From contig NC_133218.1 of assembly GCF_040436345.1 (NCBI RefSeq), positions 29,075,210 through 29,139,209 of the forward strand: a stretch of DNA of 64,000 nt, written 5' to 3'. The notes under the pieces were generated by a model, which was not told the origin of the DNA, did not search any database, and saw only the letters and a program-made list of their open reading frames with translations. Both the position numbers and the translations under genes were made by a program. How positions within the stretch are numbered: the stretch's first letter is position 1; every line of letters begins with the position of its first letter. This document shows, piece by piece, positions 12,301 to 23,676 of this stretch. Source of the stretch: Pagrus major (lineage: Eukaryota > Chordata > Actinopteri > Spariformes > Sparidae).

Positions 12301-12744
12301 AGTCTTTCCCTACAGCTTTTGCCATCCCTATTGGACTGGTGAAGCTGGTACAAGGCCTCTGGCTGCTGGACCATCATGATCACCAGGTACACACACACAC
12401 ACACTTGGCTGACTTAACGTTCCCCTGAATTTGCGTACATAGTGGTTGTGCAAGGCAAAACAGCTCTAACGTATTCAAAGGGAACATCAGTATTTGTATA
12501 TTAACAACATTTACAGTGTAAACATTCCTTCTTCTTTGTCCTGACCAGAGTTCATTCGAGCTGCTCCTGCACCCAGCTGCCTCTCAGTGTCAGTTTGAGT
12601 GGCAACACGAGCGAGTCCTGCAAGCACTGATGTGCCAGGGCCAACACTCAGTGGCACTACGATACTTCCACGTTACAAAGCCCCCGATTTCCTCCACCTC
12701 CCAGGCGAAGCTCTGCCTGTCTGTACTGCTCCACAACAGGTGAG

Positions 12745-12789
<45 letters not shown>

Positions 12790-15700
12790 CGGTGGACTCT
12801 CTGCAAGAACATCAGCAGAAACATTAAATAGAAATGTAGAATTTGACAGCAATGATGAAGTTTTGCACCGTGAAGCATGAAGAAAAATGGCTTTTTTGTT
12901 TTAAGAAATAAGCCTGATGACAGCCCTTGATTAGTCAACCTTCACTTATTTTGCCTTTATTAACCAGCCGGTGTGCCCTTCTTCCAGGTGTCTCATAGAG
13001 GCGTGGTCTTTACTTCGGCAGCACTCAAATCGCCTTAACATGGGGGAGCTGCTGGGCTTCCTGTATGAGAGCTGCCAGGAGCTGGGCCTCATCAAGGAGC
13101 TGCTCAAACTGCCTCTGGGCCTCAGTGAGCAGGTAGGAGAGAGATGATGTTTGTTTTTTAATTCTTTCTGTATTTGTTTTAAATCCAAACCCCTGAGTAA
13201 TCTGCTTAACTGAATAATTGTCTTTGTGTTTTTGGATTATAAAGTCGATGACTAAAGCTGGTGGTTCTTGGGTTTGTGTTTCAGGAATGTTTGGAGAAGT
13301 TTCTCCAGAGTACAGGCGGTCTTCAGAACAGAGAACTGCTGATGGTTCATTACCTTCAGCAGGCCAACTACATTCCTGCCCTGCAGCTCAACCACAGCCT
13401 CAAAATGAACCTGGTGGTACGTGTGACACACACAAAGTATTACGCTAATTATTGGATTATTTTTGACATGCATTATGTGATATTTGTGAGAATACTTGAA
13501 TCCCATAAGATTTAAATCCACAGTCATTGTCTTCTGTGTTGCTAGAATGAGCGAGACCCAAAGCTTAAAGAACGATCCAACACCAGAAACTCTATATTGG
13601 ATCAGTACGGCAAGGTTTTGCCCCGAGTCCAGAGGAAACTGGCGATGGAGAGAGCCAAGCCCTACCAGCATCCCTACGGCATCCACAGAGAAGGTAAGGA
13701 GGTGATTTCGTCAATGTCAACTGGTTTTCATAGCCGGAAGTCAAGTCTGTTGCTCACTATGTTCCAAAATATGGCTTCATATTATGCTACACTGCTTTCC
13801 TTTGTTGCTTGCAACCACAGTGTCTGTTGTTTCAGTTACATTTAATCTAAAAAAAAAAACTTTATCAAATATTTATAACACCAATTTTGCTTCAGTTTCT
13901 CGGCCGCAGCCACTGTCAACCATCACCAAGCACTCTTCCAATGAGAAGGTGATGTCGAGGGCCGGCTTCATCAACAACGTCCTGACCAAGATCGAGGAGG
14001 TGTGGTTGGGAAAAGGAGCTACACCACAGTCCTCCCCAGCCAAGAGGTGAGCAGAAAATAACAACAATCTTAATTATATTGTTTAGATTTGATTTATTTG
14101 ATTAATTTCTAACCTTTTTCAATTTGTTTCTAGCAGCCCCAGGAGAGCTGATGTTCAGAGCCCCAAGCCCTCCTCCTCGGCCCTTCCTGACCCGTTCCTG
14201 GGAACTCCCATCACCATGACCTCCAAACGAAAGTCAAGGTAGATATTTGTTTGAACATTAAAGGAAACACTTTCTCTGGCACGAGACAGTTTAATCAGTG
14301 TGGCCTAGAGAGAGGGAGATGTTTTACGTGGAAATCCATGCATGTAAATCTTCGTATAGGTTCCACGTGTTTAGACAGCACCTTAAAGTATTTGTATTCC
14401 TTCCTCATCTTCAATTTGACCCAGGCTGATGGACTTGGTGGTTCAGCCCTCTTGTCAGACCCCTCGCCCTCTTCTCAGCCCTCCCAGACCTCCCAGCTCC
14501 TGGGTTTCTCCAAAGAGCACCAGCAAGGCACCTGAGCTCAGTCTGCTTCAAACACCACAGGTCGTCAAGGTGAGTAGACAGAATGTGGAATTTGTGATCC
14601 AAAAAGTTGTTTTATTTTGGTATTTTGTTACTTACACTCTTTATGTTTTTGTTGTCTCAGCGAGCTCGAGCCTTGGCTGCTTCCGGCCCTGTGTTCTCAG
14701 CCTTCACCCCTCAGTCCATCCTACGCAGCAGCCTGAGGCCCACACCTGTCGCCACCCCTTCTGCCTCTCCAGGACGCTCCATCACCCCGCCACTCCGCAG
14801 CAAAGAGAGCAGGATCACCTTCATCGAAGAGGCCGAATCTCCTGAACCAGAGAAGGGCATCCGATGGACCAATGGGGTAAGACCAAGCGTTGGGCCAGTA
14901 AATGCATTCTACAAGGTTGCAGCTCATTAGATATTTTTTAAGCCTTATTTAAACCTTTTAAATAAGTGTAGTTACTACTTGGTTCTTATTTGTTCCTTTT
15001 TGGGTGTTCAGTGTGCAATAATCCACTAATATCAACAGATCTCAGTACTCCTAAGCTGCTAATTTGTGCTCAGTGGTCTGTATCATGACCTCTTTCAGAT
15101 CAGTTATCTTCCTCCTTGTATAGCTGGCAGGTTTGATTTAGCCTTTATAATAACATGTGTCTTCCAATGTTCTTTCCTCTCTAGATGGCAGCAGACAGTG
15201 AGATCAGCTTGCTGACCAGAGGCCCTTCGCTGTCGAAGGCTACACGTAAGACCTGGTCCTCTCAGCCTGCTGAGGAGGAAGAAGAGGAAGACGAGGAAGT
15301 GGAACAACCTAGTGTTAAGTTCCTGCCTCCAGAAGGTGGTATTCCCTCGCCACAGCTGAGATGCTTTGAGGGCAAGTCGTCCTCCATCCATGAAGTCGTT
15401 GCTGAAAGCCGACCATCAGAGGCAACACAAGCACGGCTTAGCCTGAGCTTTGACGCCAGCCATACGTCCATCCGTTCAACAGACACCACTCTGGAGTTCT
15501 TTGATGCACCTCTGTCAGAAGAGCAGGAAGCAGAGGAGGGACATGCAGCTGCAGAGAACGATGAGGTAGTGATGACTAACATGAAAGGCCTAGCTGAAAA
15601 GGAAGAACCAGAGGAAACGCCATCACCAACCACTGAGCAAACACCTCTCCTGACATCAGAGGAGTTAGAGCGAGAAGAAGAGGAGGCGCAAGAGGATGAA

Positions 15701-18700
15701 ACATTTGAGGACGTGATGGAGACTGGTCCTGAACAGGAGGCTCAAAACGAGGAAGAAGTCCAGTCTGAAAAGGAGGATGAAGAGGACGTTGAGTCAAGTA
15801 ACAAACATGCTGCAGCTCTTGACGAAGAGGAGACATCTAGTCACGATCACGGTAATTCATTTGCAGAATTTGCTCTTAGACGACTTATTATTAAAGTGGG
15901 TTGCATAATATTAGTACTGAACAGCACCAAAATACAAAGACATAAGACATATGCTCTCAAACATCACCTGACACATTTTGTATGCGACTAGTTTGTAACC
16001 AGGTGACTGAGAGCATGGACTCTGGCACTGAAGTGGAATATCAGGATCAACCAGAGACAGCTGTGGGACAGGAAGTCCAGTCAGAGGCCACCGAGTCCAC
16101 TGAGGTCACTGAGCAGCTGAAACTGTTTGGAGCCTCTGAACCCAAATGTGAACTAGAGGAGGAGCTGGAACAATCAACAGGTCCATCTTTAAATGCTGCA
16201 TTTACACTGTGAAGAGTTAATATATCATGAACATATATTAGACTGTAGTGCTTGAACATTATAAATAACACTACAGGGAAATGGTATAAATGTAAAGTAG
16301 ATGATTTTTAACAAAGGATTTTGGCTTTTATTAAACTGTCATCGGTGTAGGTTGAAACATCATATTACCCGATCATACCAAGGTTACAATAGCTGACTTC
16401 ATACTAACATTAGATGATTTTTCTGTGTTATCTGACAGACATGACGGAGTTTGTGCAGAAACATCTGTTTGGCGGTGATCGTTCTCCTCCACTCACCCGC
16501 TCAGGAATCCACGACGCATCACAGACACAGATATTCTTTAACAGGTATGTATGTGTTTACAAACAGATGAAATACATTTAACAACAAATTTTATTCATTT
16601 TTTTATAAAACCCACACACACATACACACCCCACCCCATGATAACATTCAGAGGGTATACAATTTAAATATGTTAAGAAACATTAATATACAAATAATGC
16701 AAAATAATCCTATTCATTTTTTCGTTGTCTTTCTTTCAACGTTCTTTCACTTTTTCAAAGTGTATTTTGACCACAGGCTTTTTATTATCAATGCCAGATG
16801 CTCTTTTGGAAATTTTATGTAGGTTTTGGGGAAAAAACAAAACATGACTGCGGTCAAGGAAGCAGAATTATTTAAATGGTTTCATTTAGATGAAAATGAT
16901 CAGATCATAGAACAAACAACTGGTCAGACTTTGTTAATAGTTCTCATCACAGCATGTCACAGTAAATATGGGATTTTGGTTTGTGTTGTTTCCTTTCAGC
17001 TGTCGATCTGTGTATTGTTTTATTTTTTACGTGTTAAATAATATCATCTCCTTTCTCCCAGTGAGTCAGTCGATGAGGTCGAACAGGAGGAGCAGGCTAC
17101 TGCTGAAGAGGAGGAGGAACAGGCTGCTGCTGAAGAGGAGGAGGAGCAGGCAGCTGCTGCTGAAGAGGAGGAGGAGGAGCAGGTTGCTGTTGAAGAAGAG
17201 GGGGAGCAGGCTGCTGCTATTGTTGAAGAAGAGGGGGAGCAGGCTGCTGCTATTGTTGAAGAGGAGGAAGAGCAGGCTACTGCTGCTGAAGAAGAGGAGG
17301 AGCAGGCTACTGCTGCTGCTGCTGAAGAAGAGGAGGAGCAATCTGCTGCTGTTGCTGAAGAAGAGGAGGAGCAGGCTACTGCTGCTGCTGCTGAAGAAGA
17401 GGAGGAGCAGATGGCAGCTGCTGAAGAGGAGGTGGAGGAGCAGGCGGCAGTTGCTGAAGAGGAGGTGGAGGAGCAGGCAGCAGTTGCTGAAGAGGAGCAT
17501 ACGGCTCCTGAGGAGGAGGAGGAGGAGCAGGGAGCTGCAGAAGCTCCCCCAGCGTTCACCAGCCAAAAATCTACTGCCTCTGTCACATCCTCCGAACCAA
17601 CTGGAACAGACTCCCACTGTGAGGAAGATTGTACACACATGCACATTTACACCGGTACTCACTGTTACAGTTCTGTTTCACTCATTACTTACACACATCT
17701 CTTTTCTTCTTCTTTTTTCTTATCCATTAGCTGTTGTGAGTTTGAACGACAGTGAAGAGCTTTCTAGTCCCATGTCTGAGGACGACGAAGAAGAAGATGA
17801 GGAGGAGGAGTCTGATGATGAAGAAGAAGAAGAGGAGGAGGAGGAGGAAGAGGAGGAGGACTCTGGTAGTGAGGTGGAGATCATTGAGGAGGTCCAGGGT
17901 AATGGGAGACTGCCACCCCTCCAACCCAGTTCAGTCTATGTAGATCATGGACACTTCCTGCCAAGTCTGTCAGAGCAGGAGGCTGCAGAGTTCTCTCTCA
18001 TCACACCCGGTGCAGAGATGAAGGTAATATATGTAGAGCTGAAACGATTAGTCGATCAATAATCCATTAATTACGTTATTAATGCAGGAAAAATGTCAAA
18101 CATTCTCTTATTCCAGCTTCTTTAATGTCGGGATGTGCCACTTTTCTTTGTACTGTATTGTAAAAAACTGAATATCTGATTTCAACTTGTTACCTTTGGT
18201 TCTGTAAAGATCATAATTTTCTGATGTTTTACTGACTAAATGATTAATCAATTAATTGAAAAATAATCCTGTGTGTGCCCCATTACAGTTGGTAGAGGAG
18301 GACATGGAGGGTGAGGTGGTGATGGTCAGACTCGGAGCAGATGAAGAAGGGATGGTGGCAGACATTGAAGAGCAAGGATCATCATACGTGGAGCTCAAGC
18401 CCTCTACGACTCTCCTGGTGCCCCTGGAGCTCATGGAGGGACAGGACGGCCTGGTGGGCAGTTCTCAGCTGGGTCTTTGTGAGTTCCCACAAACCGTTGA
18501 GCCAGACGGACCAAAGTCTGAAACAAACAGCGGCTTCTCTCTGATGCTGGACATGGACGAGGACGGGGATAAAGACGCAGGAAGGCTACCTATGGAGAAT
18601 GATGTGCAGTTCACTGATCCTCTCACTCTGTCTCCAGCAGTGGAGGCTTGTGATGAACTTGTGGCAAAACCCGAGGTTATTGTTTTGGGCACAGATGATC

Positions 18701-21700
18701 AGGATCCTGTCCTATCTGGAGAAGCTGCTGAAGAGGAGCAGAGAGGGGAGACGGACGTGTTCGATGGAGTCGATGGACAGATAGAGTCTGAACTTGCTGA
18801 CCTACAAAGTGAAAACATCAAGGCAAACCATGAGGCAGAGGATGCTAAGGATCAGATAGAAGCAGAGTTAGTGATGGTGGCTGAAGATCAGGAATCCGCA
18901 GGTTTTCTGGTCTCTGTGCCAACTCCACTGGAGGAACTCGAAGTAGTTGTTGATGGCAAAGACTCTACGGCAGAAAAAGATGCTGCTGAGAAGGAGATGG
19001 AGGAAGAGGAGGACAAACCAACACCTGCTGAGGACCAGGAAGAGCCTGAAGAGAACGGACCTATTGATACTGACACAGAGATTGCCTCTAGCGCACAGAC
19101 GGCAGCTGTTGTGGAGGAGATGCAGCAGGAGCTCAAAGCCTCAGAAGAGACAGAGGAAGAGAACAGGGACGAAATTAAGATGGAGACGGAAACAAAAAGG
19201 AGAGCGAGGGGAAGACCGAAAAAACAGAAAGATGTTGAAGAGGAAAAACCGACAGAGTCAGAGGAACAACCTGTGCCAGAGACCCCCTCTTCTTTGAGGA
19301 AAAAGAAAGCTCCCTCCACCCCAACCCGGAGGACCACAAGAGCGAGGACGGTTTCCTTTATCTCGCCTGTAACAGAGGAAGCGGAGGAACCACAGGTGGA
19401 TGAGAAAGTAGAGGAGGCAGAAACCAGCACCCTGGTCCCCGCCTCACCCAGTCGTACACCTAGAAAAAGCAGACAGAACAAAGAGATCAAAGTCCAAGTT
19501 AGCACACCTCGGAGAAGTACTCGCAATTCTCAACCAGAGCCTCCTAAAGGAGAGGAGGAGCAGGAGGAGGCAATGGATCATGACACATCAGTTGCATCAA
19601 CCTCCAAGGCCTCTTCACCAGCCAGACGACGTGCGTCCCAGAGGGCCGCTCCAACAAGGTCCAGCAAGAGCGGTAGTGAGGAGGTTGAAATCGAGGAGGG
19701 ACAAGAGGACGTGGTCATCAATACAAGGTCTTCTCGACGAACACCGGCCAAGACTCCCACACCAGCCCAACGCAGGACCACTCAGGGAAACACTCCACGG
19801 AGGTCCAGCAGAAAGATACCAAGCAGCAGTGAGAAGGTGGCGCCAACGACGTTAGAGATCCTGAAAGAAGAGAAGGAAGGTGTGGAGGAGGTGTCTGTGT
19901 CCCCTGTCAAACGCACCTCCAGGAAAACTAAGACTGAAGCATCGGAGACAGAGCCGGCCCTGCTGGAGGAGGAAGAAAACAGAAAACAGCAGGTTTCCAG
20001 TCCCGGCAGGACGACTCGACGGTCCAACCGGAATACCTTAAATGTTTATCCACAGGTGAGGATTCAAAAATGTTCATATATCATCTTGTCCACATCATCT
20101 CATGGTGACTGGCTATTTTTATGACTTTTTTCTTTTATGTTTGCCACAACTTTCACTAAAATGTTTTCCCTTATAATATCATTTTCTGTTTCACCCATTT
20201 TAATAAACCCAATCCATCCATTGTTGATCATTTATCATTTACATTTAACACTCGCAGGTAAAACTGGTTCCCATATCACTTCCTCAGAGCGTCAGGAAGA
20301 CGAGAGGTGAGACTGTTGCCGAAAATACACAAGGCAGTGAAGTGAACTCCCTTCAACGCACTACAAGGAAACTCTGGGATCGCCCAGAGGAAGACCTTCC
20401 CCTGCTGGACTCACCGTTAGAGGTGGATTTTGAAACCCCTGTCGCAGACGCCCTCATCAAGAGGCTCAAGGATGAAGAAGAGAAGCAGGAAGGTATGTAT
20501 GAGGCTGTGTACAGACTGAACCTAGGATGGCAGCGTGTTAATGAACCCTATAAATTCTGAAAGCTCGTTATAGTAGAGCTTAAAACAAAACTATTGATCA
20601 TGATGTGATGGAAGTGCACCTTTATTCGAATTTACTTTTTTGCGATTTTTCAAGTTTGCTTTAAATTGGCTTGATATTTAGATGGAAACATGGCGTCAGT
20701 TTTAACATGTAAAGATGTTTTGTATTTATGGACATAAATGTATAAAACTCCTTCTTATACAGGCGGTGTAGTCGTCACCAAGATGGTAAGAGCCAGCAAG
20801 AGGAGTACAAAATCCTCAGTGGAGCATGTGCCCTCTCTACTTCCTGTGAAAGACGTCCCAGGCCCCGAACCTGAAGAGGACGAGTCAATTTCAGGGGAGC
20901 ATTCATTCATCTACTCCCCCTCACGGAGAAGAACAAGAGGTGAGCTGTGTGTTGTTTCCCTGCATGTCTGTCCCTCCATTTATTATCCATGTTAGGATTT
21001 CTTTTAACCCTGTGTTGTGTCTGTGTGCCAGCTAACAGAGGAGAGTCTCCTGGACCGAGTGAAGAGTCTGCAGCGCCCGTCACTCGCAGCAGGAGAAGAG
21101 TCGTCAAAGACGCCTCTGTTGCTCCTCATGTAAGTGCTTTTACGCGTGCTCCACACTGTTGGGGTGTGTTTTCAACCTGAACAAATTAGTCTGTTCTTCA
21201 AACATGTAATCAGCTCATTAGCCTTACTCAAAGCAGATAGTTGGTTTTGATTCCTCCTCAAAATGAAAAGATGAACAAAAGCTTTAATTTTCAACTAAAA
21301 CTAATTTTGACAACATTGTTCAATGTCATGTAGCTGTGTTCTGCGAGCCTTTGGACAGGATGTTTTACACAAACAAAGAGCCTCATCACTGCTCTGAAAT
21401 GTCTCGAGGATTATGTCTGAATTTGAAAATCAGAATTAGTCCCTTAGTTTTGCAAGAGCAATAATGAACAATAGATCTTTTGAAAAGCATTTCCATATTT
21501 TAATCTTTCCCTTTTTTTCCAGGATGATATTGCTTCAGAAGAAGATCATGTGGAAGTTGAGAAAGCAGCAGGTGGTCCTAAGACCAGAAAAACAGGCAAA
21601 CGAACAGCCAAGTAAGAAATCTGTTTCTCAAAGAAAAATAACTAATAGACCCCTCAGACTGAGGATAAGACAAGGAAATGCTTAGCTTTTGGAAAATAAA

Positions 21701-21948
21701 AAATATAAGTCGCTCCCTGCTCAGATTTTTTTTCTTTCTCCTCCTTTAGATCCAAAACGGTTTCAGAGCCGCCTCCCATAGCAGAGGTGGCCGTGCTCTC
21801 ACCCGTGCCCAGTCCGGCTGATCCGGTCCCACGAGCCCTGAAGAGGATTAAAGGTGCAGAGGCCCCGACCTCGAGCAGTAACCTTCGACGCAAACGCATA
21901 TTGGACGCCGCTTTTCCAAAACCTGTCACACGGAGGAAGAAACTCTAA
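5907..21948 (+). CDS. ahctf1: ELYS nucleoporin (AT-hook-containing transcription factor 1)
   Basis: ELYS binds chromatin and recruits the Nup107-160 complex to seed nuclear pores after mitosis. The opening [18 protein letters not shown] and long stretches after it match vertebrate ELYS. Coding exons: 5907-6027, 6355-6505, 6664-6766, 6912-7092, 7245-7452, 7648-7764, 7866-7950, 8079-8229, 8452-8584, 8893-9074, 9290-9351, 9633-9761, 9951-10041, 10253-10342, 10676-10816, 11053-11157, 11413-11509, 11675-11798, 11945-12001, 12240-12386, 12549-12739, 12988-13132, 13285-13416, 13546-13693, 13896-14046, 14134-14238, 14425-14569, 14661-14876, 15185-15851, 15992-16180, 16439-16544, 17062-17654, 17731-18023, 18289-20055, 20258-20492, 20763-20939, 21032-21129, 21523-21611, 21750-21948. 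They total 8,121 nt, giving 2,706 residues plus stop; human ELYS is about 2,266. The extra length is in the acidic tail. The least certain junctions are the 15992 acceptor and the weak 16180 donor (GTCCAT). Confidence 0.95.
9352..9353 (+). other. ahctf1: Non-canonical GC splice donor in ahctf1
   Basis: The exon ends GAG and the intron opens GCAAGT. The rest of the donor matches the consensus strongly, as is usual for GC-AG introns. The reading frame across it (YQKE|TLSFLKK) matches vertebrate ELYS, which supports real use of the site. Confidence 0.8.
9633..14046 (+). other. ahctf1: ahctf1 exons for the alpha-solenoid (ELYS domain, about residues 499-1080)
   Basis: Fourteen exons encode a helical-repeat region matching the ELYS domain, which sits next to the propeller in vertebrate ELYS. 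Conserved landmarks are [29 protein letters not shown]-like [33 protein letters not shown] and [19 protein letters not shown]. The introns are short (about 100-400 bp). A (GA)n tract follows the donor at 12739. Confidence 0.88.
12748..12785 (+). repeat. (GA)n microsatellite, ahctf1 intron
   Basis: About 19 GA units lie a few bases after the splice donor at 12739. The tract also creates spurious Arg-Glu and Leu-Ser reading frames on both strands. Confidence 0.95.
17087..17530 (+). repeat. ahctf1: In-frame coding minisatellite (Glu/Ala repeat) inside ahctf1
   Basis: About thirteen imperfect units of 27-36 bases (GAGGAGCAGGCTGCTGCTGA type) run in frame and encode a variable Ala/Val run followed by EEEEEQ. 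Unit length varies by whole codons: [31 protein letters not shown] and so on. All units keep the reading frame. The antisense frames are also open (poly-Ser/Ala and poly-Leu/Ser), which is a composition artefact. Confidence 0.9.
18033..18268 (+). mobile_element. hAT-like MITE remnant filling an ahctf1 intron
   Basis: The stretch starts GAGCTGAAACGATTAGTCGA and ends with GATTAATCAATTAATTGAAAAATAATC. These are the diverged inverted ends of a common teleost MITE whose canonical termini are GCTGCAAC(T)AACGATTA-like; the rightmost terminus is missing. The host intron is 18024-18288 (265 bp), so the element makes up about 89% of it. A related copy lies at 52478-52787. The family assignment is from pattern memory. 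Confidence 0.6.
19207..19224 (+). other. ahctf1: AT-hook (RGRPKK) of ELYS
   Basis: The codons from 19207 encode RGRPKK within [12 protein letters not shown], about residue 2159. The GRP core flanked by basic residues is the AT-hook, the minor-groove DNA-binding motif that gives the gene its name. Confidence 0.88.
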
Positions 21949-22544
21949 GGAAGGTTGGCGGTGGTTTTTAACCGGTGAACCTCAGACAGCCACCAGAAGA
22001 TTTGAACCGACTCGTTCAGGAGCTGCAAATGAAAAGTGTCTGCCTAAACTCATGATGGTTCTATTTCCTCAAACGCCTCACAGTGCTGCGGTTTGTATGT
22101 CGACAATGAAATAAAAGCAATGTAGGCATGAAAATATATTTTCGGGACAAAACACACACACTGACTGACAGCAGTGTGAGAGAGGACTATATTTTTAGAG
22201 TTTACACGTCCCGCTCGTATTAACTCGACTTCTCTTCATATTGTGTCTGTGGCCATTTTGTGTTGGACATTTTGCGACGCTCCTCGTAACCCTCTTCCCT
22301 CTCCGGGCACAGAATGGCACAAGGGAAAGCAACCGTTAATAAAACCAGAGCGAGTGAACTGAACCTGCCTCTGATAAAGAGGTTTTATTTACATATTCTT
22401 TTAAGGTTTTGTTTTTTTTTTTCTGTTGTTTACTTTTAAGATTTCGAGGCCTGCTGTTTTTTCTATTTAAGAAGAAGAGCAACCAACCCAGTGGAGATGA
22501 AATTTCTACTGATAAATTTGTATATAGTCTTTTGCTATGTTCCA

Positions 22545-22550
22545 AATAAA
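22545..22550 (+). terminator. ahctf1: ahctf1 poly(A) signal
   Basis: AATAAA occurs about 600 bases after the stop codon at 21948, in an A/T-rich context with a second AATAAA overlapping just downstream. An earlier AATAAA at 22110-22115 could give a shorter 3' UTR. Confidence 0.55.
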
Positions 22551-22569
22551 GTTAATAAATAAATCCTAA

Positions 22570-23640
22570 AGAATTATGTTCATTTGAAGTTTTAAGTGTG
22601 TCTGGAATGCATTTGATCATCTAATCAGACTGCCTATGCCATAGTCTTAAAATCTTAGTCAATCTGGGGAATTTCTGTGTGAAAGAGGCACAGACTTGTA
22701 CACTATCGCCATCAGATTTGGACTGTTTTTTGTATGTCATGGGGATGTTGTGTGTGTGAAAGAAACAAAAAAAACTTGCACAGCGGTTTGGAGTTGTTAA
22801 AAACTGTTTTGGGAAATGTTAATAGGCTTGTTTAATTAAATTTATGGCAACCACCATCTGACATATAGGCTATTTTCTGATGAATGTATGTAGAATGTCT
22901 TATTTTTGATGACTGCTCTTTGATAAATATGGTAAAGCTTGAATATTTCTCTCTGTCTGGTGTCTCACTTTACTTTTAAGCGCATGCGTTTGTTAGTTTG
23001 AGAGGTTGACTGATGACTGGACCACAAAGCGATTTTTCTTTCAGTCTGTCTCAGGTGTTCAGTGGACCACTGACAGGAGCTACACGCCTCTGATTATCCT
23101 TCACACATACCTCATCCTGTTGGTGTATTAAATACCAGACGTTCATCTTACTTTATCAGCCCCCGGTTTGAAAATGTTAGGTTACGGTTAATATCTGAAA
23201 TGTAGCTGTTGTGACTGAAATGTTGACATAAATGTAGTTGTAAACGTGTAACCATCCTTTTCTTTTTAAACTTGGCTCATGTTTCCCAGGGCTCTGTCTC
23301 TTCTATAATTCATGGCAGTAGACGAGGTGAAAGTAAAACCGACTTATTTCAACCGCTCCACTTCACTAACAAAACACCAGGGTGGGGAAAAGCAAATTTT
23401 TCCAGTTTAAATACTTTTTAATAGCAACTTTTTATAAATAACTTTGCATGCTGCAAGATAATATGAAAGTTTTGCCTGTGTCAGAGTCTAGTACATGTTC
23501 ATGTCTCTGTTTTAGTTTGGACTTCGAACACTCTCATGGACGCCATAGTCCCCATCACACTGACCTGATTGTGTCCATGTCAGCGTGTAACACGACACGG
23601 TCCTGTGTTGTTCTCTGTGAGGGAGCCGATCACTCAGCCT
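22570..23640. other. Intergenic region between ahctf1 and kif28
   Basis: About 1.1 kb separates the ahctf1 poly(A) signals from the kif28 start. It must contain, or lie next to, the kif28 promoter, but I see no TATA box, CpG-rich block or convincing non-coding exon. The word AGCGCATGCGTT at 22979-22990 resembles an NRF1 site, which is weak evidence on its own. Confidence 0.4.
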
Positions 23641-23676
23641 GACAGTCTGACAGTGCTGATGCCTGCCTGCTGCACC

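Larger units (their letters stand above)
14134..21948 (+). other. ahctf1: ahctf1 exons for the disordered acidic/basic C-terminal tail
   Basis: After the solenoid the protein becomes low-complexity. A Ser/Pro-rich part includes [25 protein letters not shown] and RITFIEEAE, all recognisable from ELYS. Long Glu-rich segments then cover residues of roughly 1240-2150, followed by an AT-hook. The end is rich in Ser/Thr-Pro-Arg motifs ([26 protein letters not shown]) and closes with [11 protein letters not shown]. The tail of ELYS is known to bind DNA and nucleosomes; the clustered SP/TP sites next to basic residues suggest mitotic kinase control, which is inference. Confidence 0.85.

Noticed and set aside
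17044-17662. Two long antisense open frames (about 200 residues each) opposite an ahctf1 exon
   Set aside because: They are poly-Ser/Ala and poly-Leu/Ser frames produced by the Glu/Ala minisatellite on the sense strand. They have no independent codon signal and no splice context.
22979-22990. NRF1-like site AGCGCATGCGTT upstream of kif28
   Set aside because: It is a single imperfect match about 700 bases from the start codon, with no CpG-rich setting. Too weak to call.
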